Both the position numbers and the translations under genes were made by a program. Under the pieces are notes generated by a model. It did not search any database and had not been told where the DNA came from. It was given only the letters and a program-made list of their open reading frames with translations. Positions 12,201 through 24,200 of a stretch of DNA of 29,865 nucleotides are shown one piece after another (position 1 is the first letter of the stretch; each line of letters starts with the position of its first letter). The DNA comes from Baffinella frigidus (lineage: Eukaryota; Cryptophyceae; Cryptomonadales; Baffinellaceae), in assembly GCA_026770585.1 (NCBI GenBank), contig MU646379.1, forward strand, positions 144,868-174,732, written 5' to 3'.

Positions 12201-15200
12201 ATACCCGAAATGAGTACCCGAAATAAATACCCGGAATCCAACGACGCCCTGAAACCCCTGCTTTCGAGTAGACGGGCGTTGCATTCGGTGTCGCGTCCGG
12301 TAGGTACGCCTTGCTTCCTTGATCGTCCGAACTGATGAAATGATGACATGGTCGTGTCCGAATTGATTACGTGCTGGCTTGATCGTGTCCGAATTGGTGA
12401 CTTGATGACGTGATCGTGTCCGGCTTGCTGACATGGTTGCGTCCGGTGGACACGACTTGATGGCGTGATCGCGTCCAACTTGATGACTTAATAACATGAT
12501 CGTGTCCGGCTTGCTGACGTGGTCGTGTCCGGTAGGTACGACCTGATGCCGGTCCGTCCTGGCGACGCCCGCATGGGTGCCATCAAGGTCAAAATTCTGA
12601 ACCCTGAACCCTAAACCCTGAACCCGAAACCCGAAACCCTAAAACCGAAACCCGAACCAATAAACACTAAACCCGAAACACAAAATACAAAACATGAAAC
12701 ACCAAACACGAAACCCGGAACACTAAGCACTAAACACTAAACCCCAAACCCCAAACCCCAAGCCCCAAACCCCATACCCCACACCCCAAACCCCAAACCC
12801 TAAACCCCAAACGCAAAAGGTGGTCACGGACCCGCACTTCATTCCGGAGCTCAAGCTAAATCGCCCGCGGCGAGAGGTCCCTCTCCTGCAAAAGTCAACC
12901 TTTGTCGAAAAGTCAACCTCGTCAAGTCAACTATCACCAGAAAAGTGGATGGTTTCTTTCCTAGACGCACAGACTATCGTTCTCGGTGCCGAAACCAACC
13001 CGGTGCAATCATCGTGAACCCTCAACCGGAAGACTTGGCAAACTCCAACGAATCTGTTCACCCGTGACTCTATAATCTGTAATCAAGGAATTTTTGGAAC
13101 TATGGTGATACGTCAACGGTTACCCCTTGTACAACCAATTACGAAATCAATATTTCACATCCATGCAGGTATCGCGAGTGCGAGCGAACGCCTCGAAGGG
13201 GTTGGGAACCCTCGAGATGGTGGTCATCGCCGCCAAGCAGCTCCCCTCCGCAGAAGGTCCCGAGAGCCCTACTCCTACCTCTATCGCAGAGCCCAACTCC
13301 TAGCTTTGTCTGACCAATTGGGTAATCCCGGGCTCTTTTCCGCGCCAAAGCTGGCGGGTTTGTCCTGCGAATTCAGCGTATCAGCTGGAGATTAGTCAGC
13401 CAATACTGGTTTCGTATTTCGTGTTTCGAGTTTGCCTTCTGTTTCGGGTTTCGGGTTTCGGGTGGATCGTGACCTTCCTGTTCCCGGCAGTGACAACCAC
13501 CAGCGGCTCCCGATCCCGCCCTGTCTGTCAGCCAACACCCATAGAATTCAGCATGTCAGCTGGAGATGAGTCAGCCAACTCCCAGAGGCCAACGGCCTGA
13601 AAATGGGGTAGTTAGGCCTACGGCATTGCCTAGGACCTCCTACCGCAGGCCGAGGGATCCCAGGACCAAAAAGTCTCGGCCTACGGTAGGAGGTCCTAGG
13701 CAATGCCGTAGGCCTAAGTACCCCATTTTCAGGCCGTTACTCTATTAACACGGCTGAATGACCACCTCGAGATGGTGGTCATTTCCTGCAAAGCAGTTCC
13801 CGTCTGCCGAAGATCGAGAGCCCTACCCCACACCCCAAACTCCAAACCCCAAAACCCACACCTTAAACCCTGAATAATAATAATAAAAAATGATAAATGA
13901 TAAATAATAAATGGTGAATATAAAATAATACACGATAAATAAACCCTCCGTAAAACCTGAAGCATAAACCCCAATCCCCAAACAGGGCGGGATCGGGAGC
14001 CGCTAGTGATTGTCACTGCCGGGAACAGGAAGGTCACGATCCACCCGAAGCACTAAAATCGAAACAGAAGGCAAACTCGAAACACGAAATACGAAACCCG
14101 AAACCTGGAACCCGAAACCCGAAACACGAAACACGAAACCCGAAGCCCGGAACCCGAAACCCCAAACCCTAAACCCTAAACCCCAAACCCCTAAACCTCA
14201 GACCCTAAACCCCACAGGTTACGATCGAGTCAGGAAAAAAGGGATTAAATCCCGTGTGGAACAAGCCGGTCGTGTTGGAAATCTCTCCGGACGTTGAGGA
14301 GGTCAAGCTTGAGGTCTCGTCCCCCAATCCGCGTCTAATTAAACGTCTCGTCCTCGAATCCGTCTATGTAAACGACCTGGTCCGTCCTTGTAAACATATC
14401 CGGTCGTGTTGGAAATCTCGCCGACGTGGAAGAGGTCAGGCTCGAGGTCTCGTCCGAGAATCCGCGTCTATTTAAACGTCGCATCCTTGAATCCGTGTCT
14501 ATTTAAATGTGTCGTCCTTGAATCCGTGTCTTTTTTCACACCCGATCCGTCCGTTTACAACGAAAGACGTGCGCCTGAAGAGGCGCTGGATCCTCGTTCG
14601 TAGCGCAGGTCGTTGACTGATCCAGATAGTTGACTGATCCAGATAGTTGACTGATCCAGAACGTTGACTGAAGTGAGGGCGCGTTTGCGGTGGCAGGTTC
14701 TGGACCGGCTGGGAAATGCCACGAATGGCGGGAAGAACCTGGGAGTGGTGCTGCCCTTTGACCCATTTACCAGATCCGTGGATCCGTTCTTTGAACCATT
14801 TACCCGTGCCTTGGAGCCATTTTCCTGAAACGCGTCCGGGGTATGGCGGGGCAACTTCATCTCCACAAAAGTATTAATTAATTGCTTTTCGCGCAACGAA
14901 ATTTACTACACAAATGCTCTACTATTACTTTTATGAGCAAATCGTGTAGTAATTTTTGTTGCCCAAAAGCAATTAATTAATACTTATATGGAGATTAAAC
15001 TATTCACGAACAGGCAACCTAATAGGGTAACGGCCTGAAAATGGGGTAGTTAGGCCTACGGCATTGCCTAGGACCTCCTACCGTAGGCCGAGACTTTTTG
15101 GTCCTAGGATCCCTCGGCCTACGGTAGGAGGTCCTAGGCAATGCGGTATGCCTAACTACCCCATTTTCAGGCCGTTAGTCTATGAAACCTTGCGCTTTTT

Positions 15201-18200
15201 CGGAGGGAACGCGCGCGCGAGAAGATCCGTTTTGAAGCCATCACTCGCTTTGGCTGAGAACCCCTCTACAACTCCGCATCGTTTGTTCGTGGCTGGGCAG
15301 TTGACTAAAAGCGATAGTTGAAAGTTGACTAAAAGCGAAAGTTGACTGGACCGCGGGCTTGTTCGCAGATAACGGTGAAGTTGGACGATCTGAAGGAGGG
15401 GGAGGAGTACGATTTCTGGAGCGATCTGAAGACGGGGGAGACGCTTCGCGCGCAAGGGTCCTCGCCCTCCCCACTCGACCAAAAAGTCTCGGCGAATAGT
15501 CTAACAGTCAACCCGAGAGAGGCAGAGATAAAACCTGGGTGGTCAAAATTTGCAACTGTTTCCTTCTTTTTGTAGCCAGCCGATGTTAATAGGGTAACGG
15601 CCTGAAAATGGGGTGGTTAGGCCTACGGCATTGCCTAGGACCTCCTACCGTAGGCCGAGACTTTTTGGTCCTCGGATCCCTCGGCCTACGGTAGGAGGTC
15701 CTAGGCAATGCCGTATGCCTAACTACCCCATTTTCAGGCCGTTAGCCTATGAATGCGCCTCTTTTTCCTCGTGGCCGCCAGATCTGAAACCGCTCTGTAC
15801 TCGCAGCAAAAACTTGGTGCCGGACCCACCCGAGGCTAGAAATGTGACCATTTTAAAACGGGGGTTCTTTTACAAGAGAAGTAAAAAAAGGTGGGTGTAG
15901 TAATTTTCACACAAATAGGGGCGTTTGGTCACGTTACTGGGGGGATTCCCCCAGTAACGTGACCAAGCCTGCCCGTGACTGGTACTAAATTTGACTACCC
16001 CACATTTAAAATACTCCCTCTTCCAGCCCCGAGTGGCCCTCCAAGTTCATCTCGGTAGATAACTGAACCGGTATCACTTTCACGTGGAGTCAGCGAAAAT
16101 GGCGAAAATCAGCGTCGTCTCGCCGGCCGGCAAGGCGTTGCCCCCCAAGAGCCCTGGCATCGCAAAGGACAAGCCTTCCGCCGAGGCCAAGGCCAGCGTC
16201 GCCAACTTTCTTGGTTTACTCAACAGGCGTTAAGTCAATAGTGGAAACGTTTTTGGTTGAAAAAAAAATTGGTTTAGTCAACGTTTCTTGGATCGCCCTC
16301 CCTCAAAGTGGACTACTGAACCCCCAGAGACAGCTTTTCGATTCCGGGAAAGCCTGCCACATGTGCAAACGGGCTTCGCCGTTTAGTCAACTGATTGTGG
16401 AATTCACGTTAAGTCAACCGTTTAAGTCAACCGTCTCTTATCTTAAACGTGACGGTTCACTGTCACGTTCGACAAACACAGTAAATGTGTGTTTGGTTGG
16501 CAGGTCGCTGCGGGTGATGGTGAACTACGTTCAGAAGATCGCCTACATCGACCCTGCCGAACGCGGCCTCATCCAGGCACGACCTACCCCCTACACCCTA
16601 CACCCTACACCCTATCTACCCTACCCTACCCTACCCTGCCCTACCCTACCCTATCCTACCCCACCCTACCCTACCAAACCAAACCAAACCAACCCCTGCC
16701 CTACCCTACCCTACCCTAACCTACCCTAACCTACACTAACCTACCCTGCCCTACCCTACCTTGCCCTCCCCTACCCTACCCTGCCCTGACCTGCCCTACC
16801 CTGCCCTACCCTACCCTACCCTACCCAACCCAACCCAAACCAACCCAACCCAAACCAAACCAAACCAACGAAACACAGCCCTGCCCAACCCTTTCCTACC
16901 CCTACCCTAACCCGGGACGCTTGCCTCCGGTGCACTCTAAACCCCGAGCCTCGAACCCCAAACCCTACACACTAAACCCTAAACTCGAAACCCTGAAACC
17001 CTGAAACCCTGAACCCTAAACTATAAACCCTATGTGAGCAGACGGCGATTGGCACAGCCGAGATTCTGATCATCTCTGCCCGCTCCGTCGGCCATATCGG
17101 TACTGAGGGTTTAGGGTTTAAGGTTTAGGACATCTCGGTACCCACACAGGACTGGGGGGGGGGGTATTTCAAAAGTCAACTATCGCAGTTTTTTTTGGAA
17201 AACTCGGGGCCCTTCTCTGCCAAAAGTTGACACTTTGGACCAATGGCTCCAACTTTGGACCTGGAATACGATTTTTTTGCACCAGCGTCGCTATCTTTCG
17301 CCACTGCCGAATCGTTAGTTTTCCTGGTTCTAAGCCTTCATGTTTCAGCGCCCGTCCCGGTACCAACGCTGCTTGGTTCAGGTAACCTTTGCACGGGGGG
17401 CTACAGGGGTTACTTGAAATTAAGGACACGCACCGCCCTAGGGTCCTACTGTAGGCCTATGCCTAGGGGGCATAGGACTACCCTAGGACTGATGCGTGCC
17501 CTTCCTTTGGAGTAACCCCTTAATCAGAGGTCAGGGGCTTTGTTCTGTGGTAAAGCTATGTCGAGGCTAAGCTATAAAATTACGCCCTCAAGATAGCACA
17601 GAACGGTGATTTAAATCGAATTTGTTTCCGCATGATATCAGAGGGCATGGTATCAGAGGGCAAAGGGCATGGACACGCACCGCCGGTCCTACTGCAGGCC
17701 TAGGAGCATAGGACCACCCTAAGGCTGGCGCGTGTTGTTAATTTGGAGTAACCACCTTACCCCTTTGTCAGAGGGGATGGTGCCGACGGAAGACAGCGGC
17801 GTAGCTCTGTTCCCGTCCACGAAACCGCCTTCCTCCGTGTCAGCAAAGGTGAAAACGCCTCCTTTTGTGTCAGCAAAGGCCCAAACGCCTTGTTGGGTGA
17901 AAGAAAAAGGTGAAAACACCTTCTTTTCGAATCTTTCGAAGGAATCTTTCGTGTCGGTTTAAGACGCCTTGTTCCTTGTCAGCACGGTGCGTCTTGGTTA
18001 TCCACCGTTACTCTTGAGTAACGGCAATTCCTTTTGCTTTGTGACGTTCCCCACTCTCGACGTTTGTCGTACCGCCCTAGGGTCCTGCTGTAGGCCTATG
18101 CCTAGGAAGCATAGGACTACCCTAGGGCTGATGCCATAGGACTACCCTAGGGTGGGCAGCGCTCTCTGAATGGCTGTCGAAGAGCAAGAGGCACGACCCC

Positions 18201-21200
18201 CCTCCGTATACAATTGCCCGTACAATAAGGTTCTTGGCTGGACGTGGAAAGCTTTAAAACTCCTTTAAAACCCACTTGTAGCCTCCCCGAACCCCCACTT
18301 CACTCGGTAGCGGTCGACGTTTGTCTCGGTGGGCAGCGCTCTCTGCATGGCTGTCGAAGAGCAAGAGGCACCGGTTATATGTGTATATGTCAGTTGAACG
18401 TAAAGTTAACGGGGCGACAACTTTAGAGCGTCGTCCACCTATCCCGAATAACGCATGGGGTTGACTTAGCAGTTGAACTATTTGCTTGACTTGGGGGGAG
18501 GCGCCACCAGATCATCTATCATGGTAGACCAGATATTCTATCATCATATCCACGACAGGCGTGGTTTGACCCCCTCCAAATTCCGCAACGGAGTCTCCTT
18601 TGCCCACTCTCAACTAATAAATAGTTATGGCAGTTGAAGTATCGGTCAATTTCTTTACGCCAAAGAAAATTACTATACGGTTGGATCATAGTAGTAGTAG
18701 TAAAGCATGTTGTAATTTTCATTGCCCCAAAAGAAATTAATCAATCGTTTTACTGACATGAATATGGACCGCAGGCCCACAAAGCGCTCTGCGGACCACA
18801 CTGTCAAGTTATCGCCCAGTTGGCTTCACTTTCAACTTACATATATAACATAAATGGACTCATATATATTACATATATGGCCCGCAGGATGGTGCGTCCC
18901 CCTCCAAGTTCAACACCAAACTGGGGGTCTCCTTCGTTAATGGCTCAAGTCTCGTTACTGCGGGATATCCCGCAGTAACGTGATCAAACGCGCCTGAGTG
19001 TGAAAATCACTACACACAGCCCCACGTGTAAAGGACTTGCGGGTTTAAAATACTCACATTTCTGGCCATGAGTGGCAGGCTGGAGCATCACCATCCAAGT
19101 TCATTTTTATAACAAGATAGCGAAAAAAATATAACATTTTTATGACAAGGTAGCGATAATTTCATAAGAGTTCATTTTTATAACAAGATCCGCCAGTCTA
19201 TGGACCACAGTCTAACGTGGACCACAGTGTAAAGTTGCCGCCCAGTTGACTTCCCACTTTCAACTGACATATACATATATGGCCCGCAGGCTGGCGCATC
19301 CCCCTCGAAGTTCAACGCCAAACCCAGAGTCTCCTTCGCCAATGTGGACCACATTCTAAAGTTGTCGCCCGGTTAACTTCACTTTCAATTTGCATATATT
19401 ACACATATGGACTCATATATTACATGTATGGACTTACATATATTACATATATGGCCCGCAGGCCGGATCATCGCCCTCCAAGTTCAACGCCAGACCCAGA
19501 GTCTTCTTCGCCAATGTGGACGACACTCTAAAGTTGTCGTCCAGTTGACTTCACACTTTCAACTGACATTTATTTACACGACCCGCAGGCTGGACCCTCC
19601 TCAAAGTTCAACGCCAAACCCGGGGTGTCCTTCGCGAATGTGGACCACACTTAATTGATATTAATAAATACTTTTACTGGCCTGAATACATCGACCGCAG
19701 GCGGACTTATCCTCCTCCGGGTTCGAAACCAGGCCCGGGGTTTCCTTCGCCAATGTGGGCCACACTCTAAAGTTGTCGCCAAGTTAACTTTACGTTCAAC
19801 TGACACATACACATATGACCCGCAGGCTGGACCCCCCTCCAAGTTCAACAACAAACCCGGGGTGTCCTTCGCGAATGTGGACCACACTTAATTGATATTA
19901 ATAAATACTTTAACTGGCCTGAATACATCGACCGCAGGCGGACTCATGTAACTCCACCTCCCAAGGTGGAGTTCCCTCCCAAGTAAAGCATGTCAACGCT
20001 CATAATTGCTTGGGGTTGGCGATGACAGTCGAAACCAGGCCCGGGGTTTCCTTCGCCTTAACTTCACGTTCAACTGACAAATACACATATGACCTGCAGG
20101 CTGGACCTCCCTCCAAGTTCAACAACAAACCCGGGGTGTCCTTCGCGAACGGCTCAGGAAATGGCTCAAGCGCCAACGACCCTGACGTGTCAGCTATCTC
20201 GCCATTTTCGATGACCGCCTCGCCTGCCGTCTCCAACGCGACTCCCGCTGTAACCCTGAACCCTAAACCCTAATTCTTCATCCCTAGTTCCGACTCCCTA
20301 AACCCTAAACCCTAATCCCGACTCCCTAATCCCTAATCCCTAATCTCTTAACCCTAAACCCTACACCCTGAACTCAAAATCCTCAACCCTGAATCCTGAA
20401 TCCTGAACCCTAAACCCTAAACCCTACTCCCTGAACCCCAAACACTCAACACTAAACACTAAACACTAAACACTAAACACTAAACACTAAACCTCTGAAC
20501 CAGCCTCCTCGTTCGGGGCCCTCCGGTCTTTCCTCGACGGAAGGTCCGCTTCCCGACTCTCTTACTAGAACGTCGCTTATTAGCTAACTAAGACAGTCGC
20601 TTACTTTTCCGACTCTCTTAATTCTCCGGCATGATCATGCAAATGTGTTACTGTGGTCAAGTGTGAGATCATGCAAATGTGCTGCCTGGCGAAATGATGT
20701 GGTTGTGTGTGAGACGGCGTGTTTTTGTGAGAGGTGGTGTTACATTGCTAAATGACGTGATTTTGTCAGGCGGATAAATGGAGTGATTTTGTGTCAGGCG
20801 GAAAAATGACGTGATTTTGTGTGGGGCGGTGTGCAGAAGGGCCGCGGCTGCTGGCGGAAGGTTCTCTCGTGCGGATCCAGGCGAAACTCGGCACCATGAA
20901 ACGCATCACTCAGGTGCTAGCTCCGCCGCACTCGGCTTGACGGACTATTCCTGAGTTGACATGCTGGGTTTGCGGTACAAATCCGTCAACTTAGGAGCGG
21001 AAAAGAGCCCGGGCTCCCCAAATTGGTGAGCCCAAAAAGACTGGCGGGGAGGTTGCTCGTGCGGATCCAGGAGAACCTCGGCACTATGAAATTCATCACT
21101 CAGGTCCGCATAGAGAGGGTTTCACATTCATAGGCTAACGGCCTGAAAATGGGGTAGTTAGGCATACGGCATTGCCTAGGACCTCCTACCGTAGGCCGAG

Positions 21201-24200
21201 GGATCCTAGGACCAAAAAGTCTCGGCCTACGGTAGGAGGTCCTAGGCAATGTCGTAGGCCTAACCACCCCATTTTCAGGCCGTTACCCTATTAACATCGG
21301 CTGGCCACAAAAAGAATGAAACGGTTGCAAATTTTGACAGTTTAGTACCAGAACCGTCAACTCCAGGCGAAGCTCGGCACCATGAAACGTATCACCCAGG
21401 TTTTATCTCTGCCTCTCTCGGGTTGACTGTCAGACTATTCCTAAGTTGACATGCTGGGTTTGCGGTACAGATCCGTCAACTTAGGAGCGGGAAAGAGCTC
21501 GGGCTCCCCAAATTGGTGAGCCCGAATAGACTGGCGGAGAGTTTGCGCGTGCGGATCCAGGCGAAGCTCGGCACCGTGAAACGCATCACCTAGGTCGGAC
21601 GCATCCCAAACGATAATCGGATCGAGCGGTTTTCACACGGTTGGAACCAAATCGTCACATTGTGGCGTTCTTTTATTTTTTTTGGCCAACAGATTCATAG
21701 GGCAACGTCCTGAAAACCGGGTAGTCAGGCCTACGGTATTGCCTACGGTAGGCCGTAGGGTCCCTAGGACCTAATGTTTCGTAGGACCCCCCTAGGCCCC
21801 TACGGCCTACCGTAGTCAATACCGTAGGCCTAACTACCCCATTTTTGGTCCGTTACCCTATCAAGATGTCGAAACCGTTCTACCTTCTCAAGTTCGAATG
21901 CTTTCCTGGGAAAAGGATGCGAAAACCCATTAGAATTAATCGTTTCGCGAAATTAAACGATTTTTTGCAAGTTCTTTCGTCGCAACAGGATGTGGTAACG
22001 CATGCGAATTAAAAAAAGGCGAAATTGGCTGAATTAAATTTAACATGTTCCCGTTTTAAACAGGTGTCACGTGCGACGCCACATCCGCACTACAACGAGA
22101 AATTGATCCTCAAGATCCCCCACCCTGCCGCGGTCCTCGAGGTACCTCCATGTCCCACTCGAGACCGGGAGAGGGAGTATTTTAAATGTGGGGTTGTTGA
22201 ATTTAGTACTAGTCACGGGCGGGCTTGGTCACGTAACTGGGGGAATTCCCCCAGTTACGTGACCAAACGGCAAATAACCTGACTATTTGAATGAAAATTA
22301 CTACACACTTCTTTTTTTCTCTCACTTGTAAAAGACTCCCTGTTTTAGAATAGTCAGCCTTCTAGGCTCGAGTGGACAACTGACACTTGCCCTTGTTGAG
22401 CACGCTTCTGCGTAATGAAGAACCTGGTATGCACACCCCTTTGCGGTCAAGTTGCTGACGGTTGCTGACGGTTGCTGACGGTTTGCTGACGCGTGGCGGT
22501 CGCGTCCCAATTTCTGGCACGGTTCGTAACCGCGAAGGGGTGTGCACAAGACTCTTATTAAACCCGGTTTGCTGACGCACGGGGGTCACGTCCCATTTTC
22601 TGGTACAGATTGCGATCGTGGAGGAGGACGTGGCCGGCGAAATCTCGCTCACGCCCAAGGATTGTAATGAAAATTACTACACGGTTGCTTTAATGTTACT
22701 AGTACAGATCGTTGAGTGTAGTAAATTTCATTGCCGAAATGTTTGAAATTAAATCAGTTTTCACATGAGATTTCCTGGCACAGATTGCGATCGTGGAGGA
22801 GGACGTGACCGGCGAGATATCGCTCACGCCCTACGCGACGTGCGAGGTTCCGATCTAACCCCGAAACCCTCAACCCTGAACCATCAACCCTGAACCCTGA
22901 ACCCTGAACCCTGAACCCTGAACCCTAATCCCTGAACCCGGAACCCCAAACCCTAAACCCTAAATCCCAAACCCTGAACCCTGAACCCTAAACCCTGAAC
23001 CCTAAACCCTGAACCCCAGAACCCAAACCCCAAACCCCAAACTCCAAACCCTCAACCCTAAATACTGAACACTGAACACTAAACACTAAACACTAAGCCA
23101 GGTTCCAATAGCGCAACTCAAGGACGGCGAGACCAAGGATGCCTGGTATGTTCGCCAAAAGTTGACTGGGTTGGTACTGACTGTCAACTTTCGCCATTGT
23201 TTCGTTATTTTCGGGGGCATCAGATGCGAAACCCCCTACTCGAGGCTGGAAGAGGGGGTATTTTAGATGTAGGGTTGTTAAATTTAGTACCAGTCACGGG
23301 CATGCTTGGTCACGTTGCTCAAGTTATAACTTGAGCAACGTGACCAAATGCCCCTATGTGTATGAAAAGTACTACGCATTTGTTTTTTTTCCTCCACTTC
23401 TAAAAGAAGCTCTGTTTTAAAATGGTCCCATTTCTAGCCTCGAGTGGCCGCTCTAACCTCTTCTCCCTCGCAACACTGTTTCAAGTACCCTCATGTTAGA
23501 TTTTATGTTTTGGCATGTTAGGGTGCGTGTCGCTATCGTGTTGTAAACATAAAAGCCATGCCCAACATATCATAAACGCGATACTGATTCAATAAACTGG
23601 CAGGTATGTTCAAGCTATGTCGAGGCTAAGATAGCAGACTCCACCCTCAAGATGACACAAAACGATGTTCAAAATTGAGTCTGATTTCGCATCAAAACAG
23701 GTATCCGCTGCTGCGGGTACCCGCAAAGGTTGACCATGAATTGTCAACTTCCGCTAAATTGTCAACTTTCGCCAGGTACCCGCTGAAAGCCAAGCGCGTC
23801 ACGTCCCCGAGATCCTCCCTGTACTTGCCCCTCCTCCCCGAAACGCCGAAAGTCAATTGTCAACTTCCTAGCGCTGCCTCGCTCGGGTTAATCGACTATT
23901 CTCAATTTGACATTCTGGGTTCGCGGTGCAAACCAGTCAGCTTTCGAGCGGTGAACGGGACGTCTCCGGATCTCATCCCGGCGAGTATTTCTGAGAAATA
24001 CGATTTCGGGGATCTCCGATTCGATTTGCAACGAAAATTACTACACGGACGTGACTGAAAATGTCCGGTGTGTAGTAATTTTCGTTGCCAGGATCGTATT
24101 TCTCAGAAATACCCAGGATGAGATCTCCTCAGGTCAACTCATGCGTCAACTTTCGGCGAATCCTGTGGACGTTCAACCCCTATGTCCCTACGGATTGCCT

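Noticed and set aside
13351-13395. LAGLSCEFSVSAG, which resembles exon 9 (SGLTCYAEARAN)
   Set aside because: The stretch is part of a dispersed repeat whose inverse occurs at 20960-21030, and exons 15 and 16 join in phase without it.
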